Part shown: positions 1 through 8,992 of the stretch, piece after piece
Position numbering within the stretch: position 1 is the first letter of the stretch
Layout: each line of letters opens with the position of its first letter
NCBI GenBank assembly: GCA_046582185.1
Contig: JAYGEX010000040.1
Coordinates: 186,001-250,000 of the forward strand
DNA: 64,000 bases
Origin: GCA-002726655 sp046582185
Lineage (GTDB): Bacteria > Pseudomonadota > Gammaproteobacteria > Pseudomonadales > Azotimanducaceae
Direction: 5' to 3'
Translations under genes and position numbers: made by a program
Notes under the pieces: model-generated
Seen by the model: the letters and a program-made list of their open reading frames with translations, nothing else
Told to the model about the DNA's origin: nothing
Database searches by the model: none

Positions 1-1
1 A

Positions 2-352
2 TCCCTTGGTTTGTTTCTGGTGCCATTGACCAGTTCATTCTCAAGCCTGGCGATGGTAGCAATGCTCGTCGGCCTGGGGAATGGACTCGGCAGCGGAATT
101 AACATGACTCTTGGTGCAGACTTCGCACCACCGCATGAACGTGGTGAATTTCTTGGCGTCTGGCGGTTAATGGGAGATTCCGGCTCATTTGCCGGACCCA
201 TGTTTATGGGCTATATCGCCAACAGCTTTCTACTATCGATGGCCTTAACCGTGACTGCCGGTCTCGGATTGATCGGCTTATTTATCATGTTGTTCTTTGT
301 CGAAGAGACGCTGGTCAAACGACCATCTACTATAAAAGTGACTCAATCGTAA
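2..352 (+). CDS. MFS transporter, C-terminal part (truncated by window edge)
   Basis: This is the last 117 codons of a major facilitator superfamily permease whose start lies before the window; the frame is already open at base 2. It shows glycine-rich transmembrane segments (LVGLGNGLGSGINMTLGAD), a cytoplasmic loop with the sequence APPHERGEFLGVWRLMGD that resembles the conserved loop of drug/sugar MFS permeases, and two final hydrophobic helices. It would act in the inner membrane as a secondary transporter; the substrate cannot be told. The stop lies 2 bases before the end of the convergent gene at 355-900. A second, complete MFS gene lies at 1065-2291. Confidence 0.85.
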   Translation, partial: SLGLFLVPLTSSFSSLAMVAMLVGLGNGLGSGINMTLGADFAPPHERGEFLGVWRLMGDSGSFAGPMFMGYIANSFLLSMALTVTAGLGLIGLFIMLFFVEETLVKRPSTIKVTQS

Positions 353-354
353 TC

Positions 355-900
355 TCAATAAATGCTGCTACTACCCAGGTCATGGGAGGCAAGATGCCGA
401 AAGATGATGTCTACGCAAAAAATAATCGTTGCATACTCGACGAAAAATAACAGGAACACAGTTGCCTTTAGATACAAGGGTTGATCGTCGACCCACCCCA
501 ACTGAAGGTTAGCAGTAGTAATAACCAAGGCCAACAATAGTTCTACCGCTACAATTTTGCGGCTCGGTTCCAATAATTCAAGTGTCGATTTTGTCGCAGG
601 ATCAAATTCAAGAAACAAGAGGACGTCGCTATGCCAACCCCGGCCAAGCCGAAAATAGAAAATCAAAAAGAAACTGATGACAGCAACAAAAGCCACGGCA
701 TTACGATAGATATCGGGATCGGGAACCCTGGCAAGAATCAATGCGACAAAGGCCATCAAAGTCATGCCAATAAAACTACCAAGACCAAGAAACCAAGGCG
801 GCAAACCTGTCTTGTCGAGCCAGGTCAATATTCGGGTGTGGGTGAGTCCAGGCGTTGCAATGGATTCCACGATTTCTTCCTGAGCGGCTGATTTCTGCAT
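355..900 (-). CDS. Conserved four-helix membrane protein of unknown function
   Basis: A 181-residue protein that I do not recognise by family. After a polar N-terminus of about 35 residues there are four hydrophobic stretches at roughly residues 37-58, 67-83, 116-135 and 143-165, with the loop RLGRGWHSDVLLFLEFDP between helices 2 and 3. This suggests a small integral inner-membrane protein. It converges tail-to-tail with the partial MFS gene and is divergent from the MFS gene at 1065, with a 164-base shared upstream region. An AGGAGG sequence lies about 22 bases before the ATG, too far for a normal ribosome binding site, and I see no in-frame alternative start nearer to it. Confidence 0.65.
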   Translation of the reverse strand: MQKSAAQEEIVESIATPGLTHTRILTWLDKTGLPPWFLGLGSFIGMTLMAFVALILARVPDPDIYRNAVAFVAVISFFLIFYFRLGRGWHSDVLLFLEFDPATKSTLELLEPSRKIVAVELLLALVITTANLQLGWVDDQPLYLKATVFLLFFVEYATIIFCVDIIFRHLASHDLGSSSIY

Positions 901-1064
901 GAGATAGCCTGTAATCGCAAATCCTCCTCTGACTAAAAAACGCTATACTACCCCAAGCATCAAACGTCGCGTACCCATTTCCACCCTATGCGATTTGTTT
1001 GCATTCGACAAGTGAATCTCTTTCCAAGTGAATGCAAGTCAATAGAAGTGCTTTCCGGATGTAA

Positions 1065-2291
1065 ATGAAACCTCTACACACCTACTTTGTTGGTACCGGA
1101 TCCTGGTACTTTGCCTACGGCATTCAGACTGTAACCTTTGCCTGGCTTGTGACAATAGTCCTGAATGAATCCCCAGACAGGGTTGGCTTTGCCCAAATGT
1201 TCTTTCTCGCGCCAGCTATGGTACTGATGTTACTTGGCGGCAGCCTGGCAGATCATTTCGGCGGCAGCATTATCGCCTTTTATGGCCAAATCGCGGCAGC
1301 GGCTGCGCCTATTTTTCTAACCATTATGATGGTCACCGACCACTTCACTTACAGCTCGATTTTAATCTTCGCAGTGATGATGGGTTGTGCCCAATCCCTC
1401 GTGACACCAGCCAGGGACGGACTACTGGCACTGGTCGCCGATGGACGCATTCAACGCAGGGTTGTTCAGGCCAGCATGGTCCAATTTAGCATACAGATGC
1501 TAGGTTTTATGATGGCATCCTTTGCAGACAAAACCGGTGCTATTGCAATACTACTGGTTCAATCAGCATCATTGGCTTTGGGGGCAATTGCGTTCCATCG
1601 TTTACGTGTTCCCCACACCCCACCCGTAAATTCAGGAAATCTCAGCCCCTTCAAACAAGTCGCTTCATCTATAAAAGAAGGTTTCTATAGCGTAAAAGCA
1701 TCTCCCTCAATGCGCATCGTAGTCATACAGAATTGCGCCATGGGAATATTCTTTATGGGCTCATACGTCGTTACCCTGCCTTTGATTGTCAGGGAACTCT
1801 ATCAAGGTTCATCGCAAGAGCTTGCTGGTATGAATGCTGCCAACGCATTCGGCTTGGTCATTACAATATTCATCTTACTCAGAATTGGCGACATTCATCG
1901 TCAGGGCCGAGCCCTGCTCATAGCACAGGGAGTTGGCTCAATCGCCCTCGCATCAGGTGGACTGGGCCTCGGCTATTATCCATTGGTACTTTCGGTCTTC
2001 TGCTGGGGCTTGTGTGGTGGTCTCGCGATGACAATGTCGCGGACAATTATGCAGGAACAGGCGCCCGCAGATCAGCGATCCAGGATGATGGCCTTTTTCT
2101 CCTTCTCATTTATGGGCTCTGGTCCCATCGGCGCAATCTTTTGCGGATATCTTGTGGTCTGGTTCGGCCCCGCCCTTGCACTTGTCATCGCCTCAATATT
2201 AATGCTGCTGGTGGTCGTCATGATCAGTCTTACGAGCCAATTGTGGAACATGAATACGCGAGATCAGAGAATCGACCAAGGCCCAGTCTAG
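1065..2291 (+). CDS. MFS transporter
   Basis: A complete 408-residue major facilitator superfamily permease with about twelve hydrophobic segments. The loop between helices 2 and 3 carries GGSLADHFGG, the usual MFS motif-A position, and the loop after helix 4 reads TPARDGLLALVADGRIQR, typical of the EntS/macrolide-efflux branch of MFS exporters. The C-terminal half holds a second motif (RTIMQEQAPADQRSRMMA). It would be an inner-membrane proton-driven exporter of a small compound; the substrate is unknown. Its last 4 bases overlap the end of the convergent nitrilase gene. Confidence 0.88.
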   Translation: MKPLHTYFVGTGSWYFAYGIQTVTFAWLVTIVLNESPDRVGFAQMFFLAPAMVLMLLGGSLADHFGGSIIAFYGQIAAAAAPIFLTIMMVTDHFTYSSILIFAVMMGCAQSLVTPARDGLLALVADGRIQRRVVQASMVQFSIQMLGFMMASFADKTGAIAILLVQSASLALGAIAFHRLRVPHTPPVNSGNLSPFKQVASSIKEGFYSVKASPSMRIVVIQNCAMGIFFMGSYVVTLPLIVRELYQGSSQELAGMNAANAFGLVITIFILLRIGDIHRQGRALLIAQGVGSIALASGGLGLGYYPLVLSVFCWGLCGGLAMTMSRTIMQEQAPADQRSRMMAFFSFSFMGSGPIGAIFCGYLVVWFGPALALVIASILMLLVVVMISLTSQLWNMNTRDQRIDQGPV

Positions 2292-3277
2292 TCAATAAAT
2301 TCTGCCGTTGTCTGACGCTTTCTATTTACGATAAGGCGCGTCACATCTGGGCGTGAGTAATGTCCAGCAGGATCAAAATTTTGCCGTTCCTTGCGTACCT
2401 TTTGATGATCAATTGTAGCCACTAACAGGGCTTCTTTATTAACGCAGGGCTCAATCACCCAGCTTCCGTCTGGCGCAGCTAAACAACTGCCGCCGTCAGC
2501 AATAATGCCGCTGGGGTTGCCATTATCGCTGGGGGCCCCTCCAAGAATGGCTTGAAGATGAGGAGTCTGTTCTGGGAAATCTTCAGAACGCATTAACCCC
2601 GATACAGAGATGACATATGAACGCCCTTCTTTAGCAAGAACCCGCGTTAGATCTTCGGTATTTCGTTCATTACCTGGCCAGATTGCCACATGTAAATCTT
2701 CGCCCAGGGCGTAGAGCGCAGCCCTGGGTAAGGGCATCCAATTCTCCCAACAATTTAGCCCACCGAGCGTGAAGGCACCTAGTTTATGGGTCACCAGCCC
2801 GTGACCATCACCGGGAGACCAGGTCAGGCGCTCCTCATGTGTTGGCATTAGTTTTCGATGAAGAGATTCAATGCAACCGTTAGCGCCAATATAGACCATG
2901 GTGCAATACAAACTATGCCCACCCCGGTCGCTTGCCTTTTCGATGCAACCGAGATAAACGGCAATCTCGCGCTCTTTGGCAAGCTTGCAAATCGAATCCA
3001 GGTGTCCAGCTTTAGGATCTATTGCCTGATCAATGTAATGGGCATGCAATTCTTTCTGCATCTCATCGTTAAACTTCGCGCCACCAGTGCGCTCAATCCA
3101 AAAAGGATAACCAGGCAACAGTGATTCTCCGAATACCACAAGCTGACAATTTTCCTGAGCTGCTTGCTCAATAGAGTGACAAATTTTTTCTATCGTTTGC
3201 TGGCGCTGCAACCAGACTGGGGAAATTTGAGCCAGGCCAACATTCAGCAGATCTTCCTTTTTAGATGAATAGGACAT
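2288..3277 (-). CDS. Nitrilase / carbon-nitrogen hydrolase
   Basis: A 329-residue enzyme of the carbon-nitrogen hydrolase superfamily, nitrilase branch. The catalytic triad is visible: Glu51 in VVFGESLLPGYPFW, Lys142 in HRKLMPTHEERLTW, and the nucleophile Cys176 in GGLNCWENWMPL. The context LNCWEN and the length fit true nitrilases or cyanide-dihydratase-like enzymes, which convert nitriles to carboxylic acid and ammonia, better than amidases. It is probably cytoplasmic and a homo-oligomer, as is usual for the family. The natural nitrile cannot be deduced. It converges on an MFS gene, and the next gene upstream on the same strand begins about 100 bases away, so it may be transcribed alone. 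Confidence 0.9.
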   Translation of the reverse strand: MSYSSKKEDLLNVGLAQISPVWLQRQQTIEKICHSIEQAAQENCQLVVFGESLLPGYPFWIERTGGAKFNDEMQKELHAHYIDQAIDPKAGHLDSICKLAKEREIAVYLGCIEKASDRGGHSLYCTMVYIGANGCIESLHRKLMPTHEERLTWSPGDGHGLVTHKLGAFTLGGLNCWENWMPLPRAALYALGEDLHVAIWPGNERNTEDLTRVLAKEGRSYVISVSGLMRSEDFPEQTPHLQAILGGAPSDNGNPSGIIADGGSCLAAPDGSWVIEPCVNKEALLVATIDHQKVRKERQNFDPAGHYSRPDVTRLIVNRKRQTTAEFID

Positions 3278-3384
3278 TTTTTAGCCTCTACTTGGACGCA
3301 CTGGATTAATGTAATGCCACTGAAGGGGCACTCCACTTTCATTGAGCAGGTCGCTCAGGCAGATAGTCACAATTCAGATTTTTG

Positions 3385-4596
3385 CTATACGACTATCGAT
3401 GAGTAGATGATGTTCTTTAACTGCCCTCGAAAATTAAAGGTTCCCGACGGCATTAGCTGAGTCATAAAAATCACAACCATATCCTCAACAGGGTCTACCC
3501 AAAAGATCGTGGACGCTGCACCGCCCCAGTAATAGTCACCTGAGCCGAGACTACCCGTTTCAACTTCACCGAGTGTCATCGCAAAGCCAAGTCCAAAACC
3601 CACCCCTTCATTGGCAGTCTCCGAGAAACCACCAATGGCGAGCTGCGTCAGGTCTTTACCATCTCTTAGATGATTGCGTGTCATCAGGGTCAGTGTCCTG
3701 GGTCCGATAATTCGCTCATTTTCCAGCTCACCGCCGCGCCGCAGCATTTCACAAAACCGGTAGTAATCGGCCGTCGTACTGGTCAGCCCGCCGCCTCCAG
3801 ACAGGAACGTTGGCGCCGTCAGATAGGTACTGCTGGCACCAACATCAAATGGGCTTAATGACTTATCCCTGTTACGCGTATAGTTTGTGGTGAATCTGCT
3901 TACTTTGGATTCTGCTACCGAAAACGAAGTGTCGTTCATGCCAAGCGGACCGAGGATATTCTCCTGTAGATACTGATCAAAGGGCTGGCCGGAAATCGCT
4001 TCCACCAGGTAGCCACAAACATCTGTGGACAATGAATACATCCATGCCTGTCCTGGTTCATACATAAGGGGAACCTTGGCCAGACTCTCAACGAAGCTTC
4101 GAAGGGTCGCTCCCTTTCGCCCGTTGACCCCATGATCCTTATACATCTGGTCTACCGGATGTGCGGAGTTACCGTAGGTTAATCCACCGCTGTGACTTAA
4201 TACATGGCGAAAGGTCATTGCTTGATCCGGCACTTTTGTTTCAATGCCAGCGCCTTCACCGGATACGTATACGCGTTGATCTTTCCATTCGGGTAGATAT
4301 CTTGAAACCGGGTCATTAAGCTGAAAGTGACCTCGTTCATAGAGTTGCATCAGGGCAACAGAGGTAATGGGTTTACTCATGGAATAGATTCTGAATATTG
4401 CATCGTCCAACATAGGAACGTTTTGTTCGATATCCATCATGCCAAAGGACTTTGAATAGGCAGGATAGCCATGACGGGAAACCAGAATCTGGCAACCTGG
4501 AATTTTCCCAGAGTCCATATAATTTTTGTTCATATGAGCTGTTATTCGCTCAAGTCTCGAGGCGGAAAACCCTGCCTTTTCTGGAATGACTTCCAT
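3385..4596 (-). CDS. Serine hydrolase, class C beta-lactamase fold (EstB-like)
   Basis: A serine hydrolase of the beta-lactamase/penicillin-binding-protein fold, Pfam Beta-lactamase type. The frame is open to 4644, but an AAGGAGT ribosome binding site seven bases before the ATG at 4596 favours that start and gives 403 residues. The active-site tetrad SMSK (Ser72, Lys75) lies in RIYSMSKPITS and the second-motif tyrosine Tyr187 in WMYSLSTDVCGYL. The third motif is replaced by the WGGAAST segment near the C-terminus, as in family VIII carboxylesterases. There is no signal peptide, so it is probably a cytoplasmic esterase rather than a beta-lactamase. A related gene lies at 12855. Confidence 0.9.
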   Translation of the reverse strand: MEVIPEKAGFSASRLERITAHMNKNYMDSGKIPGCQILVSRHGYPAYSKSFGMMDIEQNVPMLDDAIFRIYSMSKPITSVALMQLYERGHFQLNDPVSRYLPEWKDQRVYVSGEGAGIETKVPDQAMTFRHVLSHSGGLTYGNSAHPVDQMYKDHGVNGRKGATLRSFVESLAKVPLMYEPGQAWMYSLSTDVCGYLVEAISGQPFDQYLQENILGPLGMNDTSFSVAESKVSRFTTNYTRNRDKSLSPFDVGASSTYLTAPTFLSGGGGLTSTTADYYRFCEMLRRGGELENERIIGPRTLTLMTRNHLRDGKDLTQLAIGGFSETANEGVGFGLGFAMTLGEVETGSLGSGDYYWGGAASTIFWVDPVEDMVVIFMTQLMPSGTFNFRGQLKNIIYSSIVV

Positions 4597-4690
4597 CCGT
4601 GTACTCCTTTCTGATTTGCTTCTTGCTGATTTGGCGCTCGCCACATTAGTTTTTGCTGCGCTGGTTCTGTACCCGCCAGTTCTAGCCGCT

Positions 4691-5629
4691 TTAGTCGACG
4701 AGCACCTTTCTCAAAGTGTTATCCAGACTCGTCAGATTTATACCTAATATACTGGCGATCTCTAGAGAGTCGATATCATCGTCATGGTCCAGCAAATCAA
4801 TCATATCGCCTGTAATCGGCGGCGATGATAAAAAGAGCTCGCATAAGCGACCTAGATATACACCCATAAACACAGGTAGCGAGACGATTGCCGGGCTATT
4901 GCCAAAAATTTGACCAGCCCTCGCTATCAGCTCCCGCCGGGTAACAGATTCAGGGCCTGCCAGCTCCAGAATGCCGGAATGTTCACCTGGATTGGATGGT
5001 TTGAATTGTTCAAGTGCAGCCTGGATTGCGTCAACCACATCTCCGGCATAGATAGGTTGTTCCAGGCTCAGGTGCCTAAAGGTGAACGCGACATTAGAGC
5101 TGGCTTTTTTATGCAGCGCTCTGGAAGCAAAATCATTTTCACCCAGTACCATGGGGACCCGAAGTATTGTTACCGGCACATCACCGGCAAGCAGAATTTC
5201 TTCTGCTCGCCCCCTTGAGGCAAAGCAATCATTCGTTGATTGGGCTCCGCTGCCGATGATGCTTAAAGCGACGATATGATTAATACCTGCTTTTTGCGCA
5301 GCTGCCACCAAGGCCTCGCAAGGTAGCTCGTGAGCTTGCTCGTAACTATTGTTCTCACTTGACTTAATAATGCCTACCAGATGAACAACACAGTGGCAGC
5401 CATCAGCAACAACGGTCAGGGCACTACTATCCTTGTAATCAACAACATGCGCGGAACACTTGAGGCCTCCGACTTTGGCCAGAGCAGATTCTGAACGTAC
5501 AGCCGCCACAACATCATGTTGCCCTGCGAGTTGCACAATCAGCCTGAGCCCCAAATGACCATTGGCGCCCGTCACCAGAATCTTCAAGACAGGACCCTCA
5601 AAACAGGACCTTGGCAGCGGAAATGCCAT
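4691..5629 (-). CDS. NAD(P)-binding epimerase/NmrA-like protein (atypical SDR)
   Basis: An atypical short-chain dehydrogenase of about 300 residues. It has an N-terminal Rossmann motif VTGANGHLG, then VVHLVGIIKSSE where SDRs contact the nicotinamide, but no clear YxxxK catalytic pair. This places it near NmrA-like or complex-I NDUFA9-like proteins, which bind NAD(P)H without necessarily turning it over. The open frame starts at 5629, but the Rossmann strand begins at about residue 15. A TTG at 5587, preceded by GAGGGT at about eight bases, gives the more usual start MKILVTGANG, so the real N-terminus may be there. It lies 94 bases downstream of the serine hydrolase start and may share its transcript direction. 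Confidence 0.8.
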   Translation of the reverse strand: MAFPLPRSCFEGPVLKILVTGANGHLGLRLIVQLAGQHDVVAAVRSESALAKVGGLKCSAHVVDYKDSSALTVVADGCHCVVHLVGIIKSSENNSYEQAHELPCEALVAAAQKAGINHIVALSIIGSGAQSTNDCFASRGRAEEILLAGDVPVTILRVPMVLGENDFASRALHKKASSNVAFTFRHLSLEQPIYAGDVVDAIQAALEQFKPSNPGEHSGILELAGPESVTRRELIARAGQIFGNSPAIVSLPVFMGVYLGRLCELFLSSPPITGDMIDLLDHDDDIDSLEIASILGINLTSLDNTLRKVLVD

Positions 5630-5823
5630 CGTTTATCTCAAAGCAGGTCTCCATGACCTTCGTTACTGACTTCAAATCAACTCCTCTTTATAGATGGCAT
5701 GAACATGCGCTGCCGATTATTATGGATGAAATGACCAATCCATGGAAATGAACTGATAAGTGAGCTAATGGCCTCCATTGGTTCACCTGAGCTATATGAC
5801 ACAAACCCGATGACACAGCTTTG

Positions 5824-6372
5824 ATGACCTTCGTGATGACACTGCCAAACCTGCTCAGCTGCTCCAGGTATTTTCTGGCGTTGCCAATGGCATATCTTAC
5901 CTGGTCAGAAGAATGGCAATTTGCGGCACTAATCCTGTGTATTGCGATCGCCACCGACTTTGCTGACGGACACATAGCCCGATTAAGAAATCAGACATCT
6001 GCTCTCGGCGGGCTACTGGACCATTCAAGTGACGCATTCTTTATCGCCTCCCTATTGCTTGCCCTGTCCTTGCACGGATGGATTCCCGCCATATTACCCA
6101 TTCTTGTTGTATTGGCATTCCTGCAATATACCTTTGATTCAAAGGCACTCTCCGGACAGCCGCTTAGGACCAGCAGCCTTGGTCGCTACAATGGCATTGC
6201 CTATTTCGTAATGGGGGGTATTCCGGTAATGCAAAACGCCATACAGTTTGAAATGATTCCATATGTTTATATTCCCTGGCTCGCCTGGGGTCTGGTCATC
6301 ACAACGATCATCTCTATGTTGGATCGATTGATTACTTTGCTGACCAAGTCAGATACTACCCTCGACGAATAG
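5824..6372 (+). CDS. CDP-alcohol phosphatidyltransferase
   Basis: An integral-membrane phospholipid synthase of the CDP-alcohol phosphatidyltransferase family, which moves a phosphatidyl group from CDP-diacylglycerol to an alcohol. The full family signature D-x2-DG-x2-AR-x8-G-x3-D-x3-D is present in the segment TDFADGHIARL and following, ending LLDHSSDAFF. Several hydrophobic helices fill the rest. At 182 residues it has the usual size of PgsA/Pgp-synthase-like members; the acceptor alcohol cannot be told. I chose the ATG at 5824; a TTG lies one codon before. Its 3' end overlaps the convergent flippase-like gene by 24 bases. Confidence 0.9.
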   Translation: MTFVMTLPNLLSCSRYFLALPMAYLTWSEEWQFAALILCIAIATDFADGHIARLRNQTSALGGLLDHSSDAFFIASLLLALSLHGWIPAILPILVVLAFLQYTFDSKALSGQPLRTSSLGRYNGIAYFVMGGIPVMQNAIQFEMIPYVYIPWLAWGLVITTIISMLDRLITLLTKSDTTLDE

Positions 6373-7359
6373 CTCCTTATTTGCCCTGGGAAGAAAGATC
6401 AAACCAATAACCGCATTGAAAGAGACAAAGAAGGTATGCATCACCAGGGAGAACACCCCGACTTCAGGAAATTCAGGAAATAAAACCACCCAGAGCAAAA
6501 GTGCACCAGCATGAAAAGGCAAAGGCATGGCAGCAGCAATGAAAATCACTGGCAAAAATGCCAGCATCTGACCGAAGCCGACATCAACACTGAATAATTC
6601 CAGGGCCAGGGTATAAACCAGCACAGCGCCAATCAGATTGGGCGCCTTGCACAACAGTATCAGGAAATAGTCTATAAGCTTCGCCTGCCGGAGGGCGTTA
6701 AAGATCTGCCGATCCCTTAATTTAGAGTTCTTTAGGATGGCACCATTGAAGTACAAAATATGGAATGGAAAATAGAGAAATGCAACTATGTACACTGACT
6801 TTAATATCGTCGTTAGTGGTAACTGTGTTGACGCTTCCAAAACCAGGTCATAGTAGAAAAATACACCAACGGCAGAAAACATGAGCAATTGGTATATCTC
6901 AACAATACCCAACAAGATCATGCTGGAAGCTGCTTTCCAAACCGGTACGTTGTGGCGCCGCAGCAGGTACAAAGACATCGCCCCTTTACCAACATATTCA
7001 TTTAAAAGAGACAAAATATAAGCACTGGCGCGAATCGGCAATATATTTGTAAATTTTATCTGGCTGTTATTGAACCACTTGATAACTCGCCATGTTGCGT
7101 GCGCGTCTATAAGAAAAAAAACAATGGAATAAGGAATCATCAAGCCCAGCCAGAGAAGCCAGTCTACTCCCTGAAAAAAATTGACTACATATTGATATGC
7201 ACTTAAGCCATCCCGGGCTGCTGTTTGTTCGACCCTGGTATATACCAGATAAAAACAAGCCAGGGCGAGCAACCATGTAGTAATTCGCAGGGCGATTGAT
7301 TTGGCCTGCTTTACAGGTTCTTCAGCCTGCGCTTGAGTTTCTTCTTTCATTTGCCACAT
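6349..7359 (-). CDS. LPG-synthase-TM-like / flippase-like membrane protein
   Basis: A 336-residue polytopic membrane protein with about eight hydrophobic segments. The segment SLLNEYVGKGAMSLYLLRR, followed by a valine-proline helix start and later a PLPFHAGALLLWV stretch, resembles the lysylphosphatidylglycerol synthase transmembrane region (UPF0104/AglD-like flippase) family, whose members move or modify lipids. Convergence on a CDP-alcohol phosphatidyltransferase with overlapping 3' ends fits a shared link to membrane lipids, though that is inference. The N-terminus has a short polar, charged leader (KEETQAQAEEPVKQ) before the first helix. The family assignment is by pattern only. Confidence 0.6.
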   Translation of the reverse strand: MWQMKEETQAQAEEPVKQAKSIALRITTWLLALACFYLVYTRVEQTAARDGLSAYQYVVNFFQGVDWLLWLGLMIPYSIVFFLIDAHATWRVIKWFNNSQIKFTNILPIRASAYILSLLNEYVGKGAMSLYLLRRHNVPVWKAASSMILLGIVEIYQLLMFSAVGVFFYYDLVLEASTQLPLTTILKSVYIVAFLYFPFHILYFNGAILKNSKLRDRQIFNALRQAKLIDYFLILLCKAPNLIGAVLVYTLALELFSVDVGFGQMLAFLPVIFIAAAMPLPFHAGALLLWVVLFPEFPEVGVFSLVMHTFFVSFNAVIGLIFLPRANKELFVEGSI

Positions 7360-7503
7360 CTTTAAATTCAGATAGCACAGACATTAACACTTCAGTGGGA
7401 GATTCTGAATGGCGTTCATAAATCGACGGTTTGTAAGACGACGTTTGCAAAGCGAGCCAAGGATAGCTATGTTGTACGAACTCATCACATCGTCGAACTC
7501 ACA

Positions 7504-8013
7504 ATGATCTCAAAAATTCTGAAGTGGTCCCTCATCCTCGTTGGCACCGTGGTCGTGACTATCGGCCTGTTTTTTGGATATATGCGTTTTCACGATGGCC
7601 CCATGGAAATTATCGCTGGCGGACCATTCACCACGGGTGAATTAGCAATTGGAGACGAACCAGATTGGTCATTTATCAAAGATCGTCTCACAGTAGAATT
7701 CCAGTTATACGAACCCGAAACCTCGCGTACAATTTGGATCGCAGTGGATGAGAACAAGCTCTACTTGATCAGCGGTTATATGAAAACGGGCTTTGGTAAA
7801 ATTTGGAAACAATGGCCCCATTATGTTGAAAAGGACAACCGGGCTTTGCTACGTGTAGACGGGAAAATTTACGAACGGAAATTGATTAGATTAGGTGCCG
7901 ACGATCTTAACGATAAGATCATATCTGAATTCAATCGCAAATATAAAACAGGTCTCAGCAGAGAAGGTATTGCAAGCAACAGCGCCTGGCTCTACGAATT
8001 AGCCCCCAGGTGA
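7504..8013 (+). CDS. Conserved membrane-anchored protein of unknown function
   Basis: A 169-residue protein with one N-terminal transmembrane segment (residues about 5-27, hydrophobic, followed by YMRFHDGP) and a soluble, probably periplasmic, domain of about 140 residues. The domain has the sequence GGPFTTGEL, then WIAVDENKLYLISGYM and IWKQWPHYVEKD, which recall small beta-barrel proteins with a nitroreductase- or split-barrel-like layout, but I cannot assign a family. It stands alone on the + strand, divergent from the flippase-like gene by 144 bases and convergent with the FHA-GGDEF pseudogene 3 bases away. Confidence 0.7.
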   Translation: MISKILKWSLILVGTVVVTIGLFFGYMRFHDGPMEIIAGGPFTTGELAIGDEPDWSFIKDRLTVEFQLYEPETSRTIWIAVDENKLYLISGYMKTGFGKIWKQWPHYVEKDNRALLRVDGKIYERKLIRLGADDLNDKIISEFNRKYKTGLSREGIASNSAWLYELAPR

Positions 8014-8016
8014 TTC

Positions 8017-8919
8017 CTAGTCCGGTAGGGGGTCGTGACGAATACAGTTACGACCGGCATCCTTTGCCTCGTACAGGTGCCGATCTGCGGCTTCCACCAG
8101 TGCGCCAGGCTTTATTACTGAATCATCGCCACTCCACCAGGTAACTCCCAGGCTAACGGTCACTCTCAATTCAAGATCGTCGTAATTGAAAATATGGCCT
8201 TCAATTTCACTGCGGACCCATTCCGCCAAGGAAATAGCAGCCTCCAATGGTGCGCCTCGCAGCATGAATACGAATTCCTCCCCGCCGAACCTTGGAATAC
8301 GTCATAACCCCGTGCTTCACGTTCGACCAGCCTCGCCAGATGTTTAAGAATATAGTCGCCAGCAGGGTGGCCCCAGGTATCGTTAACTGCCTTGAAATGG
8401 TCAATATCAAACAATGATGACAGCAAGACCTACCTTATTGCGACGGTTATAGTCGTACTCTTTGTCCAGAACTTCGTTGAAGTAACGTTTGTTATAGATC
8501 CGGGTCAGGCCGTCTTTAATGGCCATATTGCGCAACATCAGATGGTATTGGGTATCGTCTTCGTCCTGAAAGTTAAACTTGAATACAATATCGCCGAGGG
8601 TGACTTTGTCGCCTTCCTCAAGCTTTACCGGTTCAACCACCTTTTCCCTGTTGACCCAACAGCCATTGGTGCTGGCCAAGTCCGATAATCTGAAACCATC
8701 AAAGCGATTGACAATCATCGCGTGTTTTCTACTGATACTAATATCAGAAACCACGAGATCTGCATCATCGCTTCGACCAAGCATTGTTACATCATTTACT
8801 AATTCGTAGACCTGACCAATAAAATCACCTTAGAACATAATCAGGCAGGGACGTTTTTCCGCTACCGAGGTAGTTTCAGGGATACTGGGTCCTTCGGTAA
8901 ACTCTGTGCTATCTGACAT
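8017..8919 (-). pseudogene. FHA-GGDEF diguanylate cyclase, broken by one stop and two frameshifts
   Basis: The remains of a diguanylate cyclase with an N-terminal forkhead-associated (phosphothreonine-binding) domain and a C-terminal GGDEF domain. A good start codon lies at 8919. The frame is interrupted by a TAA at 8830-8832, after which it continues with GDFIGQVYEL and the FHA core LGRSDDADLVVSD...ISRKHAM. Near 8420 the frame shifts, after which FDIDHFKAVNDTWGHPAGD follows. Near 8297 a compensating shift restores the original frame, so the GGEEF active-site motif is split across two frames. The C-terminal half of GGDEF is otherwise well preserved (RVTVSLGVTWW, ADRHLYEAKDAGRN). As written it cannot make a full cyclic-di-GMP synthase; it is either a recent pseudogene or carries sequencing errors. 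Confidence 0.85.
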
Positions 8920-8992
8920 CAGTTTTGAATTTATTATTGTACTGTTGAAACTCTGAGTATATCACCAGAGCCGCGATTTTCGGCCTATGACC

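Noticed and set aside
631..891. Plus-strand open frame of 86 codons
   Set aside because: It runs antisense within the membrane protein gene at 355-900 and has no ribosome binding site or family pattern.
1733..2356. Plus-strand open frame of 207 codons
   Set aside because: It is in another frame of the clear MFS gene and shows no membrane or domain pattern.
3385..4596. Calling the two serine hydrolases beta-lactamases
   Set aside because: No signal peptide and the KTG motif is replaced by a GGAAS/AGAAS block, which fits esterases of family VIII better.
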